Position numbers and translations under genes: made by a program. Positions 54,501 to 64,000 of a DNA stretch of 64,000 nucleotides are shown here, piece after piece. Each line of letters starts with the position of its first letter. Position 1 is the first letter of the stretch. This DNA comes from Dendrophyllia cribrosa. Its lineage: Eukaryota; Cnidaria; Anthozoa; Scleractinia; Dendrophylliidae. The notes under the pieces are model-generated. The model was not told where the DNA came from. It did not search any database and was given only the letters and a program-made list of their open reading frames with translations. The DNA lies in contig JAJLRJ010000004.1 in assembly GCA_024195265.1 (NCBI GenBank), positions 28,780,434 to 28,844,433 on the forward strand. Direction: 5' to 3'.

Positions 54501-57240
54501 CTGCCAATTTGTGTTCAAAGACAGGGATTAATCAAAGGCTCCTAAGAGCCAACTCGTGAATATGATATACTCTGAATAAAATATTCTGCAAATGACTCCA
54601 AATGCAAAAAAAAAAAAAAAATAGGTTCATCAGTTTCACAATGTCCATTTCAATAAAAATAGAAGAAAAGAAAGGAAAAAGAAAAAAATATGTAATGTCC
54701 CACCAGGATTCAAACTCGGACTGCTGGCTCAGTCGGACAGTCGTGTTGGTTGTCCTGTGGTTTATGTGCAGTAAAATTTGAGATTTTTTGATAGACGGTC
54801 TTCCCAATGGCCGCCCCTATTGTTTTTTTTTCAGGGGCTCATTTCTGCCGGAAATTCAATTGAACGCGTCTCCATAATCTGTGATTACTGCTAGTATAAA
54901 GTTTACGATGAGCGAGTGACTACAAGTTAGCCCTGTTTTGGCCTGGAAAGGAGAAATGGTTAGAGAGGGGGTACAAGGGCATGTTGCATGACTTTTGGCG
55001 TGACCACTTTTGTGTAGGAGCTATGGGAATAGAGGCGGTGATTGCCTGGAGGTTCCCCTTCGAGGTCCGAACTGTTACCCTTTTATATAATATTTTTGGG
55101 AAAAAGGTACTCCTTTGATATATCTTCTATACCAAATAGCACGCCATTCACAGTAGAAACACTGTAATCCTGCAGTGTACTTTTGGAATGAACTTAATCA
55201 ACCCTATTGTTTACTGGCGTTAAGAATAAGTAAATCAAGGCAACGTTTGGTGTGTTTCTTCGAGACACCATGAAAAGGTCATTTTTGATAGTTCAAGACT
55301 ACCGTTTTCTATACTTAAACCTCTTCAAGGGTTTTCAAAATGAATAAGGTCGTTTTAAATTGGGCGCAATAAAAGGAAATAAGAGGGATCATTTTTAGTT
55401 TTGTTGTTTGCTGTAGATTTGAGGTAGTCTCTAGTGATTCAAAGTTAAAATATGGTATTGTGAGTCTAAACTGAAGTTAAAGAAAATAAGTCTCTATTTC
55501 AGCTGTAACTTGAATTGAACTTTAATCACAACAGTACATCTGCAATAGTTAGGTGAAAGATTCAGAACAGATATACAACAGTATATTATATACAACAGAG
55601 TAATACAACAATTCACGTAGTAGTGTTTTCCATACTCAATTTGTAATGCCTTGGACTTTGTTAGTATCGGAGTCGTATGTTAGTTTGATCGGTTTGCTTG
55701 CTTGCAGTTTTGCAAGTGTCATGTCTGCTTCACTAACAGTGCTAGCATTTATCGTCATGTTCAGGCTTTTCAGCAGTTCCTGGACTTGTTGATTGCTAAA
55801 ACTACATTGTTGTCAAGTCAAGTCCAATTAATTGTGTTACGTTTCCACTTAACTTATGTTACGTTTCCAATTAATTAATTGATTAAATGACTGCCGCGGA
55901 CGTCATCACGCATTTTGTTACTGATAACGTAGAGAACACAACTGTCCGTGAGTGAAAAATACTACAGAAAGACGAGCAGAGCGAGCGATTTTCAAATACC
56001 AAACATTCCAAGCACACGGCATGAACATTGACAACATTGACTTCAGTTTTATTTAGACTTTTTCCGCGCGCGCTGTAATGTTGCGATATTGTGACATTTG
56101 GAACTATTTAAATAGCTGAATCGCTTTTTCTATTAACGGCTATTCACTGATGAAGGGACAGAAGTCCTGAAACGTCTGTATTTTCAGTTTCAAAAGCGCC
56201 TCAAAGTAACATTTTTCATTAAAAACGTCCAGAACAGACAAGTAAATGTTGCAAATGTAGCAAGTTACCCTTGGCTTGACAACAACGTAGTTTTCACGGC
56301 AAAACTTTCTCACCAAACTTCGCTCGTGCATTACTCAACTGATAATTGCAGTATGGCGTCAGATGTTGAAGTTCTTCGCAGAGCATTACCACAAGAGTCA
56401 ATACTTTATGGGAGAGTTTTTGGATCTATTTATTAATAAATAGCTGACACACGTTTTCAGTTAACGACTATTCACTGATAAAAGGATAGAAATATGGCGG
56501 CAGATGTTGAACTTAATCATGCAAGCAAATCGATACTTCGATCCTCGAGTCACCGCATTATCTTACGTGAAAACGAGGCCGCCAAATTTGAAAGCGAGGT
56601 AATTGGATAATTGGATAATGGTAATTGGATAAACAGAGAAAAATCTCAATTTTTTTCGCTATACACAAAATTAGACTCGCGGTCTCCTCTCGTCGACCGC
56701 AATAAATTGTATGGCATGTTTCATCTATAAATAATTTTTTTATACCATCAGTTAAATCTTGAGAACTCATGTATAAAGCATATAAAATTGCAGGAAAATG
56801 ATTTCAACCAGATCAATTACTGAGTGATGGGAGTGGTAGCAGATTTATTCTTTAGTTAAAAAGTGAACTTGACTACCACAATACCACAGAATCAGAATAA
56901 GAGTGATTGCAGAATACCTCGCATCTCTAGCTACAATAATTGTAGCTAGAGATGTACACTGTGCAGCTGGCTAGATTGCTAAACTGATAATTATCAAGTA
57001 TAAATAATAAGCATGGTTAAGTTTAGTGGTATGATAACTATTGTACATGTATTTCGCTTTGAAGATTGCTCACCAAGTTGATTTAATAAAAGCCATGTGC
57101 ATTGATTGTTTAGTCACTGCAGTTGCTTTATTTTATGACGACTAAAATTGTTCTGATGAAATATTTGTTATTTGAGCTGTTTGTAATGAACATACCCAGA
57201 ACCTGTATGAGGGAGGGGGGATGTCTTCTGTAGGGTAAAT
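54501..57240. other. Second-unit LRRC41 intron region, no live gene seen
   Basis: Contains a truncated SINE (54700-54745). A stretch at 56712-56870 aligns with 42741-43000 of intron 1. The exon 2 counterpart expected near 56.5 kb is not recognisable. Two copies of a block with CTATTCACTGAT (56120-56180 and 56455-56500) are present. Confidence 0.5.
56147..56176 (+). ncRNA. Hammerhead-ribozyme-like core motif, second instance
   Basis: CTGATGA, a GGAC-AGAA-GTCC stem, then GAAAC and GTC. CTGATGA and GAAAC match the hammerhead core exactly. The space for a third stem between GAAAC and GTC is minimal. A decayed copy (CACTGATAAAAGGATAGAA) lies at about 56475-56493. Confidence 0.35.
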
Positions 57241-57490
57241 AGCTGGAAAATTCTGAAACAGTCTGGACTGAAGGTAGGAGAACCTTAAATGCATTACCTG
57301 CATGAATACATGACAAACTGGAAAATTCTGCAAAAATCCTGGAATGATGCTGACTAAGAGTTGCAATAAGCTCATTTGAGTTATTGAAAATTCTAGAAAA
57401 ATCTAGAATCCAACACTTTGTAAAAAGCTGGAAAAAAGTGGAAGAAACTGGAATTGTTGCCAATTTAACATTTCTGGAACAAATCTGGAA
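57240..57490. repeat. Degenerate CTGGAAAATTCT repeats containing a heat-shock-element pattern
   Basis: At least five imperfect copies of CTGGAAAATTCT or related GGAA/TTC units. At 57386-57398 GAAAATTCTAGAA fits the three-unit heat-shock element nGAAnnTTCnnGAA. No gene start nearby to give it a role. Confidence 0.5.
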
Positions 57491-57579
57491 ATTTCTATCC
57501 TAATTAGCATGTTTCATTAACATTTATACATACATACATACATACATACCTTATTACCTTTCCCAAGGGGGCTTTTCCC

Positions 57580-57620
57580 GGGGGGGGGGGGGGGGGGGGG
57601 GGGGGTACTCCCATATATGA

Positions 57621-57660
<40 letters not shown>

Positions 57661-58034
57661 GGCAGTTTAGTCTGGGATAGGGTATAGTATTCAGAGATTT
57701 TTGGTCTAGAATAGAGTATCATTTTCCACAAAACTGACCAGTTGCGTGAAGAATTTAGTCTAGACAAGGTTTACTGGCAAATGGCATTTAAAAATCGGTA
57801 CGGTGGGTAGTGCGGCATTTTTCTGACCCCTGGCATCTTAGACTGTGATAGTGAATGAGTTACTGGAAAATAGCAAGTCTGGAATAGGTCTAGGATAGGG
57901 TAGGGTTTTTCCGTGTTTAGTCTAGAATAGGGTTGCAAAATGCAGCTAAAAATGGTCTAGTATAGGTAAAGGGTCTCAGAGTCCCAGCGGCACACCCCCA
58001 CCCAAAAGTTTGCGGAGTACCCCCCCCCCCCCCC
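57580..58034. mobile_element. G-tract/C-tract bounded repeat element
   Basis: It starts with 26 G followed by TACTCCCATATATG and ends GCGGAGTAC followed by C runs, so the borders are inverted (GGGGGTACTCC). The interior has several TCTAGAATAGGGTA-like units. I recall similar elements as frequent in coral genomes. Confidence 0.65.
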
Positions 58035-58103
58035 GCCCCCCTCCCCCCCTCCAAATTGATCGGCACAGTTTTATTCAAAAGCTAATCATTGGTCATAACA
58101 AGT

Positions 58104-58155
58104 TTATTCCTCGCGAAGCGAGGGCCGAAGGCCCGAGCGTAGCGAGGTTAATAAA
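58104..58155. repeat. GC-rich palindrome
   Basis: CCTCGCGAAGCGAGGGCC, GAA, then GGCCCGAGCGTAGCGAGG, flanked by TTTATT and AATAAA: a 20-bp-class inverted repeat. Followed by a TA microsatellite (58197-58222). Likely the end of a repeat element. Confidence 0.7.
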
Positions 58156-58565
58156 TGTGTCGTCCCTCGGGAGCTGAGCCGCGTGAATTCGAGCGAAAAA
58201 TATATTTATATATATATATATACTTGATGGTGTCCGGCAGTTGCCTGGCAACAAAAATCACGACCACTGACAATGGCGCACTCTCATGTTTATTCATGGC
58301 GGCCATGCCGGCGGTCGTTTTAATACCCTTACTCTGTGAAAAAATATTTACTCTCGGTGAAACACAACCAATTTCTGATGCAAATGAGAAAGAACAGCAA
58401 ACACAACAACGCTGGATTCAACAGGTGGCTGGAAATCCTTGTCCGAGAAAATTAACCACCGAAACTCCACTAAACGATGACTTGAAATTCAGCGCGATCG
58501 AGCAACGAAGAGACAACGAGAGCATAGATTACAAAGACTTCGAACAGCCCAGGCACACCGTTTGA
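58155..58565 (+). CDS. Uncertain open frame
   Basis: 137 codons. The first part runs through repeat DNA (58155-58225), so a start at ATG 58229 (MVSGSCLATKITTTDNG) would be more natural. It contains a hydrophobic stretch CLFMAAMPAVVLIPLLC and a polar tail rich in Q, E and D. No family recognised and no homologue in the first unit. An X-box palindrome overlaps its 5' part. Could be a small gene or chance. Confidence 0.2.
   Translation: MCRPSGAEPREFERKIYLYIYIYLMVSGSCLATKITTTDNGALSCLFMAAMPAVVLIPLLCEKIFTLGETQPISDANEKEQQTQQRWIQQVAGNPCPRKLTTETPLNDDLKFSAIEQRRDNESIDYKDFEQPRHTV
58240..58252. promoter_or_regulatory. Perfect RFX X-box palindrome
   Basis: GTTGCCTGGCAAC: two RFX half-sites as a 13-bp palindrome, in the context GGCAGTTGCCTGGCAACAA. 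The same 13 bp and similar flanks recur at 62550-62562, so it may be part of a repeat. Confidence 0.55.
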
Positions 58566-60385
58566 CTAGGTTCAAACGCCTTGACCGATTGTCGCCATTA
58601 GAATTCTGAACGAAAACGATCAGGAGAGGCGACACCGACTGGAAGTGTTGGACAAAATGATTCTGTTTGTAGACGCAACGAGAGGCGGCAAGAATTACAC
58701 GATCAGCTAAATACTCGTGACGAATATCTTTCATACCTGAGATGGTAGGGAAAAGCAAACACTGATTATAGGAAAGGCTCAGAGAAGAAGAGCGATTAAG
58801 AAGTGTAGCTCAAATCACCGACTTTTGTAACAAAAAAAGATTTTGAGTGGCTAAACTACTGAGAGGATAATCAAACACTGAAAAATAATTCTCTTTGTAG
58901 TACACACTGTAATTTTATGTTTATTGATATTTTCACTTAGGTCACTAAGGAACCTTTTAAATGATCAAAACTACAGATAAATGATCAAAACTGCAGATCA
59001 CAAAGGTGGAAATTATTTCCCAAATATACAACGTTTACATGATTGTCTGTGAATGAACAGTGAGTGAAATGTGCTTTGTATACGTATACGGTATCTTGAG
59101 TTTACAGCATTCTTCATAAAATAGTTCAATAAGAAATAACATTCGAATGGTTTGGTAAGGAGAATTTCTCTTTACAATTTGGATAAAAACATTTTGTTAC
59201 CAAAAAACAATTTACTGTTAGCAATCATGACCATCTAATCTGTAGCAACTGTATACATGTTGGTAAACACATGACACATCAACATTACTGCTTCACATTT
59301 ATTATTGGAACGGTGATCAGTATCTTAAATCTCCTCACAATATCAGTGTACGAGCAAGTACATAGATTATGCAAATTGAGAACCTGATTACCTTCAACAC
59401 GAGTTGTCTGTGGAAATTAAATACAAATTCACTGTAGTTATATGGCTATGTGAACTGTATTGACACCAGTAAGGAGAATGTACATCAACAAATTAATTTT
59501 GATTTCGAGATTTTTAAAGGGACTAACTGGTCATGAAGGCCTAAGTCCTGGTCTTAACATACAAATTCTCTATCCAGGTCTCTATACATTGCTTATGGTA
59601 TTTGTAGAGAATCTGTTGCTTCATCTTGAATATTCATGTTTTGTAATCAATTTCGTAATTCCCATGACCTGTATCCAAAATATAGTATTGTTACTGCTGG
59701 GAGAATCTCATGCCACTTTCACCATTGAGTTGTTATTTTTTGGATAACATCACTTTTCAGCAGCAGTAACCTCCTGTGATCTCAACCATTCAAGTGAATA
59801 GAGAATTGGGTTACCAATTATTTAAACCCAGTATATAGAACAAAAGCTATAGCAGCATCTAAAGGGAACAGGTTAATTTGGGAGATAGCACTCACAAGCT
59901 TCAAAAATGGAATTTAATTGAGACAATCAAAATAAACAGAACACCACTGCATATTGTTCTGGAGCCATTTCCACAACAGTACTTAATACATCCACTTTCA
60001 GATCAATTTTCCTTCTGACAAAAATTAATGAAGATAGGTGGCTGGGGAGGGGGGGAGGGGGGGGGGGGGGGGGGGGGGGGAGAGGAAGGGCCTGAGGATT
60101 GTTTGGTACCCAGCCCCATAGCAGTTACAGCGACCCACAGCTCAAAACCCAAAACTGACCAGCACCAGCTCCCATTTCTTTTATTTTTGGAAGTACAATT
60201 TAAATGGAAGAGACTGGGAACAAAAATGTCTCAACTTTAAATTTTGGGGCCATTGCCAGCAGGCAACCCAACCTCTCCATTTAAATCAGAAATTCCATCT
60301 CTCCCTCCCACATCGCTAAAATTTTGCAGTGCATCCTCCCCCGAGCTTCGCGAGGTTCTGCGAGACACGTATTTCTAGTTATAAT
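58566..60385. other. Intergenic, repeats, no gene supported
   Basis: Contains a G run of about 24 (60057-60080) and the CCGAGCTTCGCGAGG block (60270-60385) that matches 14090-14170 inverted. An open frame at 59460-59747 has no recognisable features. Confidence 0.5.
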
Positions 60386-60436
60386 ATATGGACGAAACTT
60401 GGTCCTAGAAAACATAAAACAAATAGGAATAAAAAA

Positions 60437-60535
60437 CATACCTAAGAAGTGTTCAGGTTTCCAACAGTTCACATTTGCACGTATGAATTATAAATCCTCA
60501 AGTTTTGGAAGATGGCCAGGCCATGATCCGCCATG
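60437..60535 (-). pseudogene. LRRC41: LRRC41 exon 1, decayed duplicate
   Basis: On the minus strand it keeps AACTGTTGGAAACCTGAAC and the TTAG/GTATG donor. Small deletions in the BC-box region shift the frame, so the LEDLCVKFI motif is lost. Still head-to-head with the second kelch gene. Confidence 0.8.
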
Positions 60536-60655
60536 TTGGATTTCAGAGTGAGAGGAGAGCTGGGAATAGACAGTGTAGGATTGTGGGATATATGTTTCTC
60601 TCGCAAGGTGTGACGGGATGCTTATGAAGTTCACTTCCGTTCCACGTTGTCCAAA
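60536..60655. promoter_or_regulatory. Promoter region of BTB-kelch copy 2
   Basis: Retains CAAGGTGTGACGGGATG, CACTTCCG and CCAAAATGG from the first bidirectional promoter, with about 50 bp extra between the LRRC41 remnant and these motifs. Confidence 0.5.
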
Positions 60656-62404
60656 ATGGAGTCTCTTTCTCAGCCGATGTCAACAGAACCTTCTGAATAT
60701 CGAAAAGAACTTGTCGAGCGTCTTGACATCCTGAGAAGAAACGAAAGCTTCTGCGATGTGAGGATCACTGTAAAAGGCAAAGAATTCAGAGCTCACAGAG
60801 CTGTTCTTGCTGCAGCAAGCCCGTTCTTTCTTACTCTTATGACAAGCGGCATGAGAGAAAGTAACGAACAATTGATCAGAATAGAGCTTGAAGAGACAAC
60901 TGAGTCCGTCATGGAAGACGTGCTAGAGTACATTTACACTGGAAATGTTTCTGTCACTGAGGAAAGAGCCCACGATCTGATTGCAACAGCAAATTATCTT
61001 CTTTTGCCAAGCCTAAAAACAATGGTGGGTAATTTCTTGGAAGAGGTTGTGTCAGTTGAGAACTGTGTTTTCAATTATTATTTTGCTGACAAATATCAGT
61101 GTGTGGAGATTAAAGAAAAATGCGGTGAAATGATCGACTCTAATTTCAGTGTTGTCATGGAAACAGATGATTTTCTTAACCTTGATGTGAAGCAAGTCAT
61201 GGAGTGGGTGTCTAGTGATGACATCACTGTGAATGCCGAGGAAGAAGTTTTCAAGGGGATTGTTAAGTGGGTGTCTCACAACAAGAGTGAAAGAGAAGGA
61301 GATTTTCCTGAGTTATTGCATCAAGTCCGCATGACATCAATGTCGCATGACTTTCTACTAAATGAACTAGCGAAAGAAGAGCTTGTCACTGTAAATGCTG
61401 AATTAGGCTTGACTTTTGTGTTAGATGCCATGAAAATAAAGTTCAGTATCACTGATGGGCAGGCTACTCAGCAACCAAGAAAATGCCTGGAGACACACAC
61501 AGATGGAATTTTTGTCTGTGGAGGGAGAAAGGCATTGTGTTACTTTCCTCACCAAAATGTGTGGTACAGGCTGGCAGACACACCATTTCATTATCAAAGT
61601 CACAGTCTAGCCCAGTCCAAGAGTAAAATTTACATTGTTGATGAAGAAATGCATAGCCTGCAGAGCCTGGGTGAGTCAAAGGCAACAGAATACTATTTAC
61701 CTACGAGCAACACCTGGGGGGCGATTCAAAGAAGTACAGTTAAGACCAAGTTTTCTGGTTACACAGTTTTAAAGGATGAGTTGTATGCAACATATTGTTC
61801 TTTCCTTAGTAAGGCACAAATCTACCGGTATGATACAGAAACAAACTCTTGGGATGAAATGAAGTCCTCACCCTTTATACAAGAGTTCTCTTGTGTTGTG
61901 AGTGATGAGCAATTTGTGTACATAATAGGTGGAAGAAATGCAAGTGGTTATTTACTGTCAACAACAACAAGATTTGATCCAATCAACAACAAGTGGGAAG
62001 AAGTTACAGCTATAAATGAGCGACGGAACAGTGCTTTTGGTGCTGCTATGAATGGCAAGGTTTTCATAGCAGGTGGGCGTGGCACTGGTAACAACTTAAT
62101 CAGCTCCTGTGAAGTATACAATCCCACCACCAATGAGTGGCAGCTGATGCCCAGTCTCAAGGTACCTCGAGCTGATGCAAGCATGGTGTGCTTTCAAGGC
62201 AGACTGTATGTAATGGGTGGCCAAACAGTCGCTCCAAATAACAAGGTCATGAGAGCATTAACAGTTGAAGTATTTGACTCGGAGAGGAATGAGTGGACAG
62301 AGATATCAGCTTTACCAGTTAAAAGTTTTGAAACTCAAGAGGAAGTGAAGAAAGGGTGCAAATTTAAAGCTTGTTTTGCAAGACTATACAAAGGAAGTGA
62401 TTAA
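60656..62404 (+). CDS. BTB-BACK-kelch protein, copy 2
   Basis: Start at ATG 60656 (MESLSQPMSTEPSEYR), 582 residues, single exon, no lesions. Same architecture as copy 1: BTB (FCDVRITVKGKEFRAHR), BACK (VENCVFNYYFADKYQC, ITVNAEEEVFKGIVKWV), kelch blades (FVYIIGGRNASG, KVFIAGGRGTGN, RLYVMGGQTV). BTB and BACK are nearly identical to copy 1, while the propeller differs more (YLPTSNTWGAIQRST against YVPLSNSWGAIQRDA), as expected if substrate choice diverged while Cul3 binding was kept. Its LRRC41 partner is a remnant, so expression here is probably no longer coupled to a working divergent gene. Confidence 0.92.
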   Translation: MESLSQPMSTEPSEYRKELVERLDILRRNESFCDVRITVKGKEFRAHRAVLAAASPFFLTLMTSGMRESNEQLIRIELEETTESVMEDVLEYIYTGNVSVTEERAHDLIATANYLLLPSLKTMVGNFLEEVVSVENCVFNYYFADKYQCVEIKEKCGEMIDSNFSVVMETDDFLNLDVKQVMEWVSSDDITVNAEEEVFKGIVKWVSHNKSEREGDFPELLHQVRMTSMSHDFLLNELAKEELVTVNAELGLTFVLDAMKIKFSITDGQATQQPRKCLETHTDGIFVCGGRKALCYFPHQNVWYRLADTPFHYQSHSLAQSKSKIYIVDEEMHSLQSLGESKATEYYLPTSNTWGAIQRSTVKTKFSGYTVLKDELYATYCSFLSKAQIYRYDTETNSWDEMKSSPFIQEFSCVVSDEQFVYIIGGRNASGYLLSTTTRFDPINNKWEEVTAINERRNSAFGAAMNGKVFIAGGRGTGNNLISSCEVYNPTTNEWQLMPSLKVPRADASMVCFQGRLYVMGGQTVAPNNKVMRALTVEVFDSERNEWTEISALPVKSFETQEEVKKGCKFKACFARLYKGSD

Positions 62405-62549
62405 CAAACTTAAGCCACTGAACTGAATACAGTTGCAGTTTCCATTGTAAACATAAAAATCACTAGGCTTTTATGTGCATAGGAATCATTTAGGTTACGC
62501 AGCCTCGGTTTTTCTATATATTGATATATTATTTTGAAGGTGTCTGCCA

Positions 62550-62562
62550 GTTGCCTGGCAAC
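62550..62562. promoter_or_regulatory. Second perfect RFX X-box palindrome
   Basis: GTTGCCTGGCAAC, 146 bp after the kelch stop; flanks TGTCTGCCA and AACAA resemble those at 58240. Confidence 0.5.
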
Positions 62563-62675
62563 AACACAACAGGCAGACTTTCTAAAAGGTAATTTATTAG
62601 CAATAGTCGTTGCACAAACAATCAATTGAGGCAAAAAGGTAAATATATTATGGTGAATAAACTGATACAAAGAAC

Positions 62676-63258
62676 TACAGTCATCTCTCTCGTAAGTGAC
62701 CACCCTTGGTGCCAACAAAGTGGTCACTTATGGGAGGTGGTCGCTTATGGGAAAAATGAACAAAATAAGCTCAAACTGAATTGATTGATTAATGTAATTA
62801 CATAAAGATATAACCTTATTAGCTAAAATTTGGCAAATAGACAACGTTTTCTCTGCCTGAAAAAGGAAAAGATTGAAAGCACTGGTATATTTCACATCAG
62901 ATAGCGCTTGGAAAATCTTATACAACATACTGTTGAAATTTTGTACATAACATTTTGCAACAGATCACTGTAACAATCAGCTTGTTTATCTACAGATCTT
63001 ATTACAGCCATCTTTTTTGTAAGTAAACTGTTATTAACTGTCATCACTCCTGGTCAGCGGTGGTCGCTTACCGGAAACAGAAAACAAAAGAATATGTCAA
63101 ATTTCTGGCCTAAAAGTGGTCGCAGTCACTTAAGAAATTTGAGAAGTGGAGTTTTTGGCACAGTATTTGACTAAGAAACAAAACAGTTGTTTACAAAGTG
63201 GTCGCTAACGGGAGGTGGTCGCTTACGAGAAGTGGTCACTATGAGAGAGTTGACTGTA
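62676..63258. mobile_element. Tc1/mariner-like element with GTGACCACC/GGTGGTCGC arms
   Basis: The ends TACAGTCATCTCTCTCGTAA and GAGAGAGTTGACTGTA are inverted, with repeated GTGGTCGCTTA motifs inside. Same superfamily as 8087-8272. Confidence 0.75.
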
Positions 63259-64000
63259 CTTACAAATAATTAACTGGCTCGTCGCTCTGTGACGAGACAG
63301 TTCTTAAAATACCCTCTTTTTTTTTCTGTCGTGTCACCTGCCCCGGGAATCACTTTTGCTGCGGCCAACACCGTACCTAGTTTACTTCCGGTTTTCAGAA
63401 ATGACGTAATCTGTGATGTCATCAAAACGACGTCACGGCAGTGTCACGCGGTCACGCCGCCAACCCCAACCCATACTGTACGCTAACCTTTACTTTCAAG
63501 TCACCTATATTAAAAGCAGACTAATCGGTGGCATCCTTGTGGTAGCTTTTTTTTTATAAAAGCAAGAGATAATTCTTGGAAACATGCGGGTTCTCATCGT
63601 CTTGTTGCTTTAGAAAAATTGCTGCTATTGTTATGGTGCGTAATAAATGTTTCTTACGCATGCGCATCATCATCATCTTTATTTAAAAACACGGGATCAC
63701 TTTCATTAAAAAATGCTCTTCCAGTGAGCGGTGGACTACTTAACATACAATAATGATAGAACGTTTTAAAAAACAACCTTACAAACACAAACTATCGAAG
63801 TAAAAATTATTTATCTAAATATAACTAATTATCGTAAACCTAAAATCTAACCTTATATGACATGATTTTTCTGTGATTTGGTCTTATTGGTGTATAAGAC
63901 AATCCTGTATTTCTCCCATCGAGGTGAATGTTGATTTTGTACACAACATGGGACTTGAGACCAAATTTGTCGAGATTCTGTGGAAATAAGAGCTATTTTT
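63259..64000. other. Right end of window, no supported gene
   Basis: At 63664-63685 a CATCATCATCATCTTTATTT motif reads AAATAAAGATGATG on the minus strand, a form common at LINE 3' ends. The minus frame to its right (about 63880-64000) reads KSHVVYKINIHLDGRN and might be coding, but I cannot place it. Confidence 0.35.

Overview
The window looks like nuclear DNA of an animal, most likely an anthozoan cnidarian such as a stony coral. Genes are split by introns with GT/AG borders. The recognisable proteins are metazoan (LRRC41, BTB-kelch, C2H2 zinc finger, GT31 glycosyltransferase, EEF1AKMT4-type methyltransferase), and the DNA is AT-rich and crowded with miniature inverted-repeat elements (MITEs). 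The cnidarian assignment is inference from gene and repeat style, not from a search.

Layout. 1-5072 and 16121-20606 are two diverged copies of one segmental duplication, each ending in a broken EEF1AKMT4-like methyltransferase. Between them lie a two-exon GT31 glycosyltransferase remnant (5530-9755) with an in-frame stop, an orphan exon near 10.5 kb, and an intact C2H2 zinc-finger gene on the minus strand (12384-13790). 18630-26048 is repeated almost base for base at 26549-34224, on either side of exactly 500 N. This is best read as two overlapping contigs that were not merged, so roughly 7.4-7.7 kb plus the gap is probably artificial.

The main gene is an LRRC41 orthologue on the minus strand. 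I pieced it together as eight exons from 45302 down to 31473; all junction phases fit except the one between exons 3 and 4, which is off by one base. Its start codon is 74 bp from the start codon of a BTB-kelch gene on the plus strand (45377-47131), so the two share a compact bidirectional promoter. Both products are predicted ubiquitin-ligase substrate adaptors (Elongin BC/Cul5 type and Cul3 type). A tandem duplication beginning inside LRRC41 exon 4 created a second unit (50435 to beyond 62404). In it the kelch gene is intact (60656-62404), while LRRC41 was born truncated and has decayed. The last two exons of an unidentified single-pass membrane protein lie between the units.

The rest is mobile DNA: hAT-like, Mutator-like, TTAA-type and Tc1/mariner-like MITEs, fold-back elements, tRNA-derived SINE pieces, an L2-like LINE tail and long G/C homopolymers. 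Because two segments are duplicated, several insertions can be compared with an uninterrupted paralogous site inside this same window.
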